The translations under genes were made by a program, and so were the position numbers. This document shows positions 18,886 to 25,670 of a stretch of DNA of 64,000 bases, one piece after another. How positions within the stretch are numbered: position 1 is the stretch's first letter; each line of letters begins with the position of its first letter. This stretch comes from Brevibacterium paucivorans (GTDB lineage: Bacteria; Actinomycetota; Actinomycetes; Actinomycetales; Brevibacteriaceae), in contig NZ_JAFBCP010000001.1 of the NCBI RefSeq assembly GCF_016907735.1, forward strand, positions 1,984,001-2,048,000, read 5' to 3'. The notes beneath the pieces were generated by a model. The model ran no database searches, was not told where the DNA came from, and saw nothing but the letters and a program-made list of their open reading frames with translations.

Positions 18886-19367
18886 TGTTTACCGGCCTCC
18901 CAACGCTCAAGGTAGACAAACGGATACAACATTTCATAATAGTGCTTTTGGAACGTTCCGTGAACGACGCGGCGGGATTCATCCTTGTGGATACCTCCGA
19001 CTAGCTTCGTGTGAAGTTGCCAATCACACTCGTCACAGTCGATGAAATATTGATGGCTGTGAATAGTGCTGTGCCACGTGTCAGTGCGTCTCACCTGCTC
19101 AAAATTTGCCATGCCGCCCTTGAGCTGCCGACACCGGTTATACGCTTCGTGTTCGGGGGAGACATTGAGCATGAGAGCAAACTGCTCCACCGTATCGTCA
19201 GAGCCACGCCACTCCCGAACATGCAAAACAGTGCCGAATTCAGCCATATCGATACGGTCCTCAATGACTTCGGCCGTTTCATCGGGGTCAGGGTAGGGTA
19301 CCGCGTCATCTGGCGATAGGCTCATGTCTGCCAGACGATAATTCTTCTTATTAATGTTAGGCGGCAT
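18882..19367 (-). CDS. Hypothetical protein, first gene of an unknown two-gene operon
   Basis: 161 residues, not recognised. The acidic N-terminal third (DPDETAEVIEDRIDMAEFG) is followed by a beta-rich core. Notable residues are two cysteines in IDCDECDW and several histidines (TWHSTIHSHQYF; HTKLVGGIHKDESRRVVHGTFQKHYYEML), which could bind a metal or form an active site; this is only an impression. ATG 19367 is preceded on the minus strand by TAAAAT eight bases upstream and no Shine-Dalgarno, suggesting leaderless expression. It overlaps the following gene by ATGA, so the two products are probably made together. Confidence 0.72.
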   Translation of the reverse strand: MPPNINKKNYRLADMSLSPDDAVPYPDPDETAEVIEDRIDMAEFGTVLHVREWRGSDDTVEQFALMLNVSPEHEAYNRCRQLKGGMANFEQVRRTDTWHSTIHSHQYFIDCDECDWQLHTKLVGGIHKDESRRVVHGTFQKHYYEMLYPFVYLERWEAGKQ

Positions 19368-19418
19368 GTTTGGATATTTTAGTGGGCCTAACGTTACGTA
19401 CTAAAACCAGCACTCCTC

Positions 19419-19440
19419 CCAATCACACCTTCGTGATTGG
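19419..19440. other. Perfect 8-bp inverted repeat in the gap between the operon and rpmJ
   Basis: CCAATCAC, six-base loop, GTGATTGG. It may end the minus-strand rpmJ transcript, but no U run follows in that direction. It could also be an operator for the 19367 gene. The rest of the 19368-19492 gap shows nothing else I can support. Confidence 0.4.
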
Positions 19441-19492
19441 CACGCGCTCCACTGAAGGGTTAATGAGAGTGCAGGGCTAAGGGCAAGAATGC

Positions 19493-19615
19493 TTACTTCT
19501 GTCGGGCTTTCATGCGGGGGTTCTGCTTGTTGATCACGTAGATGCGGCCTTTGCGCTTAACAACCTGAGCGCCTTTTTGGTTCTTGATGGATCGCAGTGA
19601 TGCTCGGACCTTCAT
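19493..19615 (-). CDS. rpmJ: Ribosomal protein L36, zinc-free (C-minus, YkgO) type
   Basis: 40 residues starting [15 protein letters not shown] and ending RMKARQK. The family's zinc-ribbon cysteines are absent, which marks the alternative L36 used when zinc is scarce. ATG 19615 is preceded on the minus strand by GAGGAG. In many bacteria such paralogues are repressed by Zur. It diverges from a CobW-C/Mrf-like gene, another usual Zur target, which supports a zinc-starvation role; however I see no full Zur palindrome between them, and in some actinobacteria this form is the ordinary second L36. A zinc-type rpmJ elsewhere cannot be checked from this window. Confidence 0.92.
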   Translation of the reverse strand: MKVRASLRSIKNQKGAQVVKRKGRIYVINKQNPRMKARQK

Positions 19616-19721
19616 GGGGTAGCTCCTCTAGTGCTAGTAGTGCTCGTGGACAGTCATAGAAAATGTCGAAAGCACACTCTAGGGCGCTCGGCTCCGCTTG
19701 TATAATGCCTGGTCACGCATG

Positions 19722-19735
19722 ATATGAACACATAT
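19722..19735. promoter_or_regulatory. Candidate operator between rpmJ and the Mrf-like gene
   Basis: ATATG-AACA-CATAT is a perfect 5-bp inverted repeat. It lies 16 bp after a TATAAT hexamer (19701-19706) and could regulate the plus-strand gene. It does not match known Zur consensus sites well. Confidence 0.3.
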
Positions 19736-19770
19736 TTATCGGGCTCTTAGTCCCAGCGACAAAGTCTCGC

Positions 19771-19783
19771 TAAGATCCTCGCC
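19771..19783 (+). promoter_or_regulatory. Candidate leaderless promoter of the Mrf-like gene
   Basis: TAAGAT at 19771-19776 ends seven bases before the ATG at 19784 and no Shine-Dalgarno is present. The TATAAT at 19701 is an alternative that would give a 5' leader of about 70 nt. Confidence 0.4.
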
Positions 19784-20818
19784 ATGACTCTTCTCCCAGT
19801 CGTAGCCGTCGTGGGTCGATCGCCAGACGCCCGCTACCTCACCGCCACCGACATCGCCCACAACCTCGGATACCGTTATCGCCCAATCGGAACCACCGAC
19901 CCCGTCACAGCCGGCTCACGACTCATCGACTCACTACACGCAACAGACTCACTTCCAGAACCAAGCCCACTCCCGGAACTGGGCACTCACCCCGGAATTG
20001 TCGCCGACTACCCGCACTCAGCGCAGGTCGAAGACATCATCGGCTCCCTTTCGCGACCAGACGTCGAACTACGCGCAGTCGTCGTAGCCGTTGAAGCCCG
20101 CGCACTACTCGACGACCTCGCCAGTGACATTGACGTGCACCACGTCCGCTTCGAACACGGCATACCACTCGACGACTGCACCCCCGCCTGCCAATGCGCC
20201 GCCGGATGCATCGAATACGCCACCCACATATGCTTAGTAGGGGCGAAGCCCTTCGAATGGGAAATGGCTCAAGCCCTGCTGAGCCATCTCAACCCAACTG
20301 CACGCATAATCTGGAGCGACACCGAGTCAATCAGCGCAACCATCCACAGTAACCTGCCCATCAGCCCCGAACTCACCATGCCCGGGTGGGTGCAACTACT
20401 CAACTCAAGCCACACGCCACCGCGTACGCACCCTCGCGTCACCTCGTTCCTCTACGAAAACCTCCGCCCCTTCCACCCAGCCCGGCTCCACAGCGCCTTC
20501 GACCGTGTCATCACCTCGGGCATATGCGGAACCGTCATCCGCGTAGCAGGATTCGTCAGACTCGCAAGCCGCCCCGGCATCACGGGACTATGGAGTAACA
20601 CCGGCCCCGCAGTATCCCTAGAACCAGCGGCACGCGACACCCCAGATCAACAACTGGCTTTTGGTCAAGAACTTGGCATCACAGGTGTTGACCTTCACGC
20701 CGCAGAACTCCGTGCAGTGCTCGACACCGCCACCCTCACCGACTCCGAACTCCTCGACGGAGTCCAAGCATGGGAAAACTACACAGACCCGTTCCCTGAA
20801 TGGGTACTAGGCCACTAA
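19784..20818 (+). CDS. CobW C-terminal domain protein, Mrf/Rv0106-like (COG0523-related) with degenerate G domain
   Basis: 344 residues. The C-terminal half matches the CobW_C pattern: FLYENLRPFHPARLHSAFDR, a GTVIRVAGFVRLASRPG strand pair, and an ending YTDPFPEWVLGH like that of mycobacterial Mrf/Rv0106. The N-terminal half lies where the GTPase domain should be but shows no GxxGxGKT P-loop (it begins VVAVVGRSPDARYL) and no NKxD. A cysteine cluster, DDCTPACQCAAGC, replaces the usual CxCC metal motif. Mrf is a zinc-responsive factor linked to ribosome hibernation and to alternative zinc-free ribosomal proteins; the divergent rpmJ fits this. Role by analogy only. Confidence 0.75.
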   Translation: MTLLPVVAVVGRSPDARYLTATDIAHNLGYRYRPIGTTDPVTAGSRLIDSLHATDSLPEPSPLPELGTHPGIVADYPHSAQVEDIIGSLSRPDVELRAVVVAVEARALLDDLASDIDVHHVRFEHGIPLDDCTPACQCAAGCIEYATHICLVGAKPFEWEMAQALLSHLNPTARIIWSDTESISATIHSNLPISPELTMPGWVQLLNSSHTPPRTHPRVTSFLYENLRPFHPARLHSAFDRVITSGICGTVIRVAGFVRLASRPGITGLWSNTGPAVSLEPAARDTPDQQLAFGQELGITGVDLHAAELRAVLDTATLTDSELLDGVQAWENYTDPFPEWVLGH

Positions 20819-20838
20819 CCAACACGGCCAGCGCCGCA

Positions 20839-21261
20839 CTAGCTCACAGGTCCAGTAAACTTCTCGCCCGGTCCCTTACCTGGCGCATCCGGAATCGACG
20901 ACGCCTCGCGGAACGCCAACTGCAACGACCGCAACCCATCACGCAACGGGCGCGCATGGTGATCGCCAACCTCGGTCGAAGCCGCCGTAACCAGCCCAGC
21001 CAACGCAGTAATCAACTTGCGCGCTTCATCAAGATCCTGCAGATCCCGCCCACTCGACTCCGGTGTGTCCTCTGCAAGACCGCACTTCACAGCAGCTGCA
21101 CTCATCAAGTGCACCGCGGCAGAAGAAATAATCTCAACCGCCGGCACATCAGCAATGTCGCGTAACGCCTGCTGTTCGGCGTCGTTGCTGTCAATGCTGT
21201 TGCTGGCGCCGTTATCATCGCCGGCATTAAAGTCACTATTGTCAAAACTGTGGGTCGTCAT
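20839..21261 (-). CDS. DUF1844-family protein
   Basis: 140 residues. The N-terminal 40 residues are acidic and low in complexity (Asn/Asp/Ser rich). The remainder is helical with the DUF1844 pattern: VEIISSAAVHLMSAAAVKCGL, LDEARKLITALAGL and RDGLRSLQLAFREA. Function is unknown; the gene is a regular neighbour of infC in actinobacteria. I use ATG 21261 rather than the upstream GTG at 21333, whose extra residues are basic and unlike the family. It is divergent from infC and convergent with the Mrf-like gene (20 bp apart). Confidence 0.85.
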   Translation of the reverse strand: MTTHSFDNSDFNAGDDNGASNSIDSNDAEQQALRDIADVPAVEIISSAAVHLMSAAAVKCGLAEDTPESSGRDLQDLDEARKLITALAGLVTAASTEVGDHHARPLRDGLRSLQLAFREASSIPDAPGKGPGEKFTGPVS

Positions 21262-21314
21262 GACCACAATAGTGACATACAAGCCCACATTTCTCTTTCT
21301 CGCTTCAGTTCGTG

Positions 21315-21327
21315 TATGCTGGAGCCT
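21315..21327 (+). promoter_or_regulatory. Probable infC operon promoter
   Basis: TATGCT at 21315-21320 immediately preceded by TG, giving a start near 21327 and a leader of about 190 nt. No good -35 is seen. Confidence 0.45.
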
Positions 21328-21517
21328 GTGCAAAGCGGAGTTTCACTCCCACCTTGGTTATTTTCAGTAGCCGGGTTACCACCATTTGAATAGAAGATAT
21401 GTATATCTGTGTTTCAGATGGATGCGTTCGTGCGAACGTTCATGTGGGCTCCCTTTGTGCAAAGGGGGCCTTTTTTGTGCCCCACTCGTGAACAATCATC
21501 TTGAGAAGGAGCAACAC
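21327..21517 (+). promoter_or_regulatory. infC-rpmI-rplT leader with transcription attenuator
   Basis: The leader ends in an intrinsic terminator at 21447-21476 before the infC ribosome-binding site AGAAGGAG (21504-21511). A 5' segment CAAAGCGGAG (21331-21340) can pair with CTCCCTTTG (21449-21457), the left arm of that terminator, with a single bulged C, so the two pairings exclude each other. A second small hairpin CGTTCG-TG-CGAACG (21425-21438) lies between. This is the layout of a ribosomal-protein attenuator, as in the Bacillus infC operon controlled by L20. The ligand and the family match are inferred. Confidence 0.65.
21447..21476 (+). terminator. Intrinsic terminator/attenuator upstream of infC
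   Basis: A 10-bp stem GGCTCCCTTT / AAAGGGGGCC with a GTGC loop, followed directly by TTTTTT. Confidence 0.85.
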
Positions 21518-22147
21518 ATCAGCGAGCCGCGTATTAACGATCGCATTCGAGTTCCAGAGGTTCGACTCGTCGGACCAAACGGAGAACAGGTTGGAATTGT
21601 CGCCATCAGGAAGGCACTCGACCTTGCTCGCTCGGCCGATCTGGACCTTGTAGAGGTTGCGCCTCAGGCCAAGCCACCTGTTGTCAAACTCATGGACTAC
21701 GGCAAGTTCAAGTATGAATCTGCCCAGAAGGCTCGTGAAGCTCGGAAGAATCAAGCCAACATGGCTTTGAAGGAAATCCGGTTCCGCCTCAAGATCGATG
21801 ACCACGACTACGAAACTAAAAAGGGCCATGTCAGTCGCTTCCTTTCCGGTGGCGACAAGGTCAAGGTCATGATCATGTTCCGTGGACGTGAGCAGTCTCG
21901 CCCAGAAATGGGTATGAAACTGCTCAACAAGTTGGCAGACGACGTCGCAGAATTGGGAACTGTCGAATCTGCACCGCGTGTCGACGGACGCAACATGGTC
22001 ATGGTCATCGCGCCGGTCAAATCGAAGGCCGATGCTAAGGCTGAAAGCCGTCGCGCAACCAAAGGCGCGAAGGGCACGAAGGCTGAAGTAAAGTCGCGGC
22101 GCGAACGCGCAGCTCAGGCTAAAGCCGAAGCACGCGAAGAAGCTTAA
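21518..22147 (+). CDS. infC: Translation initiation factor IF-3, AUC start
   Basis: Binds the 30S subunit, prevents subunit joining and monitors start-codon choice. The N-domain ([15 protein letters not shown]) and C-domain ([20 protein letters not shown]) are typical. I start at ATC 21518 because AGAAGGAG lies six bases upstream and the protein then begins ISEPRIND as in other IF-3. A non-canonical start is the known basis of IF-3 autoregulation. GTG 21488 would give ten extra residues without support. The C-terminal extension of about 35 residues is Lys/Arg/Ala/Glu rich, as in other actinobacteria. First gene of the infC-rpmI-rplT operon. Confidence 0.97.
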   Translation: MSEPRINDRIRVPEVRLVGPNGEQVGIVAIRKALDLARSADLDLVEVAPQAKPPVVKLMDYGKFKYESAQKAREARKNQANMALKEIRFRLKIDDHDYETKKGHVSRFLSGGDKVKVMIMFRGREQSRPEMGMKLLNKLADDVAELGTVESAPRVDGRNMVMVIAPVKSKADAKAESRRATKGAKGTKAEVKSRRERAAQAKAEAREEA

Positions 22148-22218
22148 AGCTCTCACACAGCTGAATAGAAAACGGCGCTCACGAGCGTCGTCGATGTAAA
22201 ACGTAAGGAGACGGCACA

Positions 22219-22425
22219 ATGCCGAAGCAGAAGACCCACAGCGGTACGAAGAAGCGCGTGCGCGTTACGGGTAGCGGAAAAATCATGCGCGAAGGCGTAG
22301 GTAACCGCCACCTCGCTGAACACAAGAGCTCGAAGCGTAAGCGTCAGATCTCCCAGGACCAGGTACTGGCACCGGGTGACGCAGCCAAGGCCAAGAAGCT
22401 TCTGGGTAAGTTCAAGGGCCGCTGA
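22219..22425 (+). CDS. rpmI: 50S ribosomal protein L35
   Basis: 68-residue basic protein with the L35 pattern MPKQKTHSGTKKRV and a GNRHLAEHKSSKRKR segment. It lies 71 bp after infC with its own AAGGAG. Full length. Confidence 0.98.
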   Translation: MPKQKTHSGTKKRVRVTGSGKIMREGVGNRHLAEHKSSKRKRQISQDQVLAPGDAAKAKKLLGKFKGR

Positions 22426-22495
22426 CACGTACGTGGACCAAGCCGCTCGCTTGGCTCACTACCGCTGAACACATTTAGATTTTTAAGGAGAACAC

Positions 22496-22885
22496 GTGGC
22501 ACGTGTGAAAAGGGCGATTAACGCCAAGAAGAAGCGTCGGGTAATCCTCGAACGCGCAAAGGGATACCGCGGTCAGCGCTCACGCCTGTACCGCAAGGCA
22601 AAAGAGCAGGTCATCCACTCACTGGTATACAGCTACCGTGACCGCCGCCAGCGCAAGGGTGACTTCCGTCGCCTGTGGATCCAGCGCATTAACGCCGGTG
22701 CCCGCGCAAACGGCATGACTTACAACCGTTTCATCCAGGGCCTCAAGGCCGCACAGGTTGAGGTTGACCGCCGCATGCTGGCTGAACTGGCAGTGAACGA
22801 CCCAGCAGTCTTCACCTCGCTGGTCGAGGTTGCAAAGTCGGCACTCCCAGCTGACGTCAACGCACCTAAGAACAACGCTGCATAA
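22496..22885 (+). CDS. rplT: 50S ribosomal protein L20
   Basis: 129 residues with a long basic N-terminal helix ([23 protein letters not shown]) that threads into domains I-II of 23S rRNA, and the globular C-domain [25 protein letters not shown] start preceded by TAAGGAG. L20 assembles early into the 50S subunit and in Bacillus represses its own operon, so it is the most likely effector of the leader at 21327. A terminator follows at 22936. Confidence 0.98.
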   Translation: MARVKRAINAKKKRRVILERAKGYRGQRSRLYRKAKEQVIHSLVYSYRDRRQRKGDFRRLWIQRINAGARANGMTYNRFIQGLKAAQVEVDRRMLAELAVNDPAVFTSLVEVAKSALPADVNAPKNNAA

Positions 22886-22935
22886 GTAGACGTTGGCCAG
22901 GTTGCTGGCTGGGTGCTGATACGCACTAGGTCTGT

Positions 22936-22972
22936 AAAAATCGGGGTGGACTTCAGTCCGCCCCGATTTTTT
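22936..22972 (+). terminator. Rho-independent terminator of infC-rpmI-rplT
   Basis: AAAAATCGGGG(T)GGACT / AGTCC(G)CCCCGATTTTTT with a TTC loop. Long GC stem flanked by A and T runs. Confidence 0.93.
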
Positions 22973-23211
22973 ATGCGGATCTGTGAGAGAGGATCTGTCG
23001 CGCGCAGGGACGTTGTTGTGTTGCTGAGATTGCAACACTTTTGAGAACCACTGATTTTGAAGGTTTCATGGCGGTGCGCAAGAAAAGTGCGCAACGTCAC
23101 AGTAGGATTGTCCAGTAGTTGATAATTCGGGAACGTGTAGCTCAGGCGCCTCGTAGAATACTCATTCTCGTACGTGACTCATTCAACGGATGTGTGTATA
23201 GGACGTTAAGC
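22973..23211. other. Gap before the MFS gene, nothing certain
   Basis: No gene that I can support. It contains a TAGAAT hexamer (23154-23159) that could be a -10 for the MFS operon, and a tRNA-like GTAGCTCAGG at 23137 that does not fold into a tRNA. Composition drifts to lower GC here, marking the left side of the insertion between rplT and trmH. Confidence 0.4.
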
Positions 23212-23424
23212 GTGATTGGACTGCGAAAAGCTGAGTGTCACTTTGAGGTGCTTGATGATGGGCGCGAGTCTCGGCTCACCGCTGAGTTGTATAGACCGGC
23301 CTCTTTCTGCCTCCTCAGTTCCTTTGTCGAATGCCGGGTCGGTCATGGCTGGAGTTTCCGAAAGTGGACAGTGTCTACAGATGAAAAGCTCGAGCGGCTT
23401 CCTCGCGGAATGTCGGATGTGTAA
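23212..23424 (+). CDS. Possible small protein coupled to the MFS gene
   Basis: 70 codons from GTG 23212 in a frame that is open back to a TTG at 23119. The product is rich in Glu, Arg, Ser and Cys (AECHFEVLDDGRESRL; ASFCLLSSFVECRV) and resembles nothing I know. Its TAA overlaps the ATG of the MFS gene (TAATG), which suggests translational coupling and is the main support for its reality. Other overlapping frames of similar size exist on both strands, so this could be chance. Confidence 0.35.
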   Translation: MIGLRKAECHFEVLDDGRESRLTAELYRPASFCLLSSFVECRVGHGWSFRKWTVSTDEKLERLPRGMSDV

Positions 23425-24677
23425 TGAGTGCATCGCATAGACATCAGAATCATCAAAACGCTTTGGCGTTAAAAGCATTTTACTGCACTTCAAGTTGTGC
23501 CGAAGCAATGCAAGGTCTTGCTCTTATATTTTCTGTTTTTTCTGCAACAAGAAGTTCTATCTTAGTAGGAATTGTCGGTGCAACTGCATATCTACCTGGA
23601 GTTATTGCAAGCATTGTGTTCCGGTCTGTTGTTGACCGGAAAGGTACTGAGCGTCACCTATCAATCTCCAATTTCATATTAGTTGTTGGGTCTCTTGCCC
23701 TTCTTCTTAGTCAAGCAATGAGCGCATCGCTGATTACTTTTGTGGCAACAGTGTTATTGGTGCAATCAAGCTTAAGCATTGTAAAAGCGTTCAATAAAGC
23801 GTTTGTGGGTCGCGTAATAAGGTTAAAGTTTCCCGGCGTAGAAGGTGCGCTCGTGTTACAGAAATCGACCGCTTTGGGTATTGTCGGTGGGCTGGTCGGC
23901 GCTGGATGTGCAGGGCTGCTTATAGACGTTGTAGGAGTGGTGTGGTGTTTTGCTTTGACATGTGCTCTCTATTGCCTTTCGTTGTGCTTCGCTAATGTTG
24001 CGCTTTCGCATAAGGGTTCACGCCATCGATTTGGAGTTCATGATCGTATTAAGCGCGGAGTGGATCGCAGCGCTACAGAACGAAAAATAGAAACATCGGC
24101 TGGAAACTTGTCGCGAATAATGGTGATCGTTTTGATGTTTACCGTTCCAAGTAGCGCGTTCCTTCCGTACATTGACACGATGATTGCCCCACTAGCGGAC
24201 TTGCTAGTCGATGGTTCGACGGCATCCTATCTTTCTCTTCTTTCGGTTTCCGTGTCCGTTGGAGGTGTCGTTGCGGGGGCATGCCTCAGTTTTGCTGCGG
24301 TTCCGTTAGTATCAATCTTGAAATGGTCATTACCGCTCGCGAGTGCGAGTTGTTTCGCGTTTGTGTTTGTTCGCTCGCCTTTTATCGCACCAATACTTTT
24401 GTTTCTATGCGCATTCTTCGGAACTGTAAATGTGCTTGCAATGCAGGTTTTAACAAACCAAGCACCGACGCCAAGTCGGGTGGGTAGTTTCACGCTGTTA
24501 CGTAATGCATTTGCAGGGTTGGCTAAGGCTGGGGCATCGCTTCTGGCTGGAGTTCTCATCTCGGTAAGTGGTGTAACGCTTGCTTGGAGCGCCGCGACTT
24601 GCTGTCTTCTGCTCGTAGGTGGCTGCTGGTTCTTTGGAGTAAGAGACGATGAGGTTCGAGACGTGTTAGGTCAGTGA
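23424..24677 (+). CDS. Major facilitator superfamily transporter
   Basis: 417 residues with about twelve hydrophobic segments in two halves, joined by a polar loop at about 190-225 (SHKGSRHRFGVHDRIKRGVDRSATERK). An MFS loop 2-3-like signature appears as RSVVDRKGTERHL. No substrate can be named; the short N-terminus and the GSFTLLRNAFAGLAKAGASLLAGV segment are like drug or metabolite exporters. Codon use and base composition are clearly AT-richer than in neighbouring core genes, so it was probably acquired. It overlaps a small ORF at each end (TAATG, then GTGA). Confidence 0.85.
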   Translation: MSASHRHQNHQNALALKAFYCTSSCAEAMQGLALIFSVFSATRSSILVGIVGATAYLPGVIASIVFRSVVDRKGTERHLSISNFILVVGSLALLLSQAMSASLITFVATVLLVQSSLSIVKAFNKAFVGRVIRLKFPGVEGALVLQKSTALGIVGGLVGAGCAGLLIDVVGVVWCFALTCALYCLSLCFANVALSHKGSRHRFGVHDRIKRGVDRSATERKIETSAGNLSRIMVIVLMFTVPSSAFLPYIDTMIAPLADLLVDGSTASYLSLLSVSVSVGGVVAGACLSFAAVPLVSILKWSLPLASASCFAFVFVRSPFIAPILLFLCAFFGTVNVLAMQVLTNQAPTPSRVGSFTLLRNAFAGLAKAGASLLAGVLISVSGVTLAWSAATCCLLLVGGCWFFGVRDDEVRDVLGQ

Positions 24678-24889
24678 TTGAACAAGTTCTGAACGTTTCG
24701 CAAGAAGAGATGCATGATTGGTTCTCGACAAAGAGAGAACAAGAGTTGCCGAGTGTGCTTCGTATAGATTTCTCCTCGTTGCAGTCGATGGTTCGCATGG
24801 CGGACACACACCGCGCGTTCTTACACATCAGTCCTGGAGTAATTGGTAGGCGTGATCGGTCAACTGTGAGTGCAAAAAGGCTGGTGTAG
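24674..24889 (+). CDS. Small hypothetical protein after the MFS gene, possibly truncated
   Basis: 71 codons starting at GTG 24674, which overlaps the MFS stop. The first 60 residues look like genuine protein (EEMHDWFSTKREQELPSVLRIDFSSLQSMVRMADTH has amphipathic helix spacing), while the tail RRDRSTVSAKRLV looks like run-on after a break. It may be the surviving N-terminus of a longer gene, the remainder lost in the degenerate stretch that follows. No family recognised. Confidence 0.4.
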   Translation: MIEQVLNVSQEEMHDWFSTKREQELPSVLRIDFSSLQSMVRMADTHRAFLHISPGVIGRRDRSTVSAKRLV

Positions 24890-25292
24890 ACCGACGAGAC
24901 TGCTCATCATGTCCGCGTCCTGATAATGCAAAACAGATTCGTTGACCTTGGATCGGGTCAAGCGTTCCTTGGCAATCAGGTACTGTCCGTCTCGGCCGGG
25001 ACAGAAAGCTTGCGACGCGCGGGCGCGCTTACATTATCCGTATAGCTGAGAGCCTCACTTTTGCTTCTGCAGGGGATCTTGAAGGGTGCAAAATCGAAAA
25101 ATTGAAGCCCATAACTTTCGTCGAACTGGCAAGACTTGGCGACCACTTATGCTGTGGCTCAGGCCTACCATGAACGGTTACTAGGGTTAACCGTGTCATA
25201 GTCTGGTACGTGCGTTCCGTTGTCGGTTTTGGCTAAATGCATGGAGAAGCAAACGTTCAGTGAATGTTTGGCGCGATTTCTAGGCTGGGACC
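24890..25292. other. Degenerate non-coding stretch with gene remnants
   Basis: About 400 bp without an intact gene. A frame at about 24951-25173 reads protein-like (RAYIIRIAESLTF; CKIEKLKPITFVELARLGD) but has no plausible start codon, and the minus strand holds another short frame (GQYLIAKERLTRSKVNE) at about 24896-25040. I take these as debris of disrupted genes beside the insertion sequence. No tRNA, terminator or repeat is clear. Confidence 0.4.
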
Positions 25293-25314
25293 TGACCCCT
25301 GTTTGGTAGACACC
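25293..25314 (+). repeat. Left terminal inverted repeat of the IS3 element
   Basis: Begins TGACCCCTG and ends GTAGACACC; the last nine bases match the right end exactly and the CCCC block is also shared. Confidence 0.8.
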
Positions 25315-25358
25315 TCTGATTCCGGCTGTGTTGAGTCGGGGAAAGGTAATCTACCTCC

Positions 25359-25670
25359 ATGCCTAGGAAGGTTTATTCGGATCAGTTCAAGCTCGACGCG
25401 GTCGCGATGTACGAGAACGATCCACAGGTGTCGTTGAACGCTGCGGCCGCTGATTTAGGGATCAACCGCTCCACGCTTCGCGTATGGGTTGATAAGTACG
25501 GAACTGGCACGAAACCCCAGCTTTCAGCGGGCTTACGTGCTGATCGTGCGAGGCAACTGACCGATGCTGAGAAGCTACGTCAGCTGCAACAGGAAAACGC
25601 CCGCCTGAAAGAAGAACGCGATATTTTGTGTAAGGCAGCCAAATATTTCATGGAAGAGACGAACTGGTGA
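25359..25670 (+). CDS. IS3-family transposase OrfA
   Basis: 103 residues. An N-terminal helix-turn-helix (YSDQFKLDAVAMYENDP; LGINRSTLRVWVDKYG) is followed by a leucine-zipper-like helix (LRQLQQENARLKEERDILCKAAKYF) that mediates OrfA/OrfAB assembly. It binds the terminal repeats. Its stop overlaps the GTG of orfB. In IS3 elements the active transposase is an OrfAB fusion made by -1 frameshifting; orfB is indeed in the -1 frame, but I could not identify a classic A6G slippery run. Confidence 0.95.
   Translation: MPRKVYSDQFKLDAVAMYENDPQVSLNAAAADLGINRSTLRVWVDKYGTGTKPQLSAGLRADRARQLTDAEKLRQLQQENARLKEERDILCKAAKYFMEETNW

Noticed and set aside
19616-19783. Zur box between rpmJ and the Mrf-like gene
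   Set aside because: Only a half-like GAAAATG (19659-19665) and an unrelated ATATG inverted repeat were found; neither is a convincing Zur palindrome.
23137-23146. tRNA-like GTAGCTCAGG
   Set aside because: No acceptor stem, anticodon arm or T arm can be formed around it.
23206-23508. 100-codon minus-strand frame over the small ORF and MFS start
   Set aside because: Overlaps two plus-strand frames that are coupled to each other; no ribosome-binding site and no recognisable product.
25560-25670. Programmed -1 slippery site for IS3 OrfAB
   Set aside because: The frames are in the right relation, but no A6G or similar heptamer with a following stem was evident by eye.
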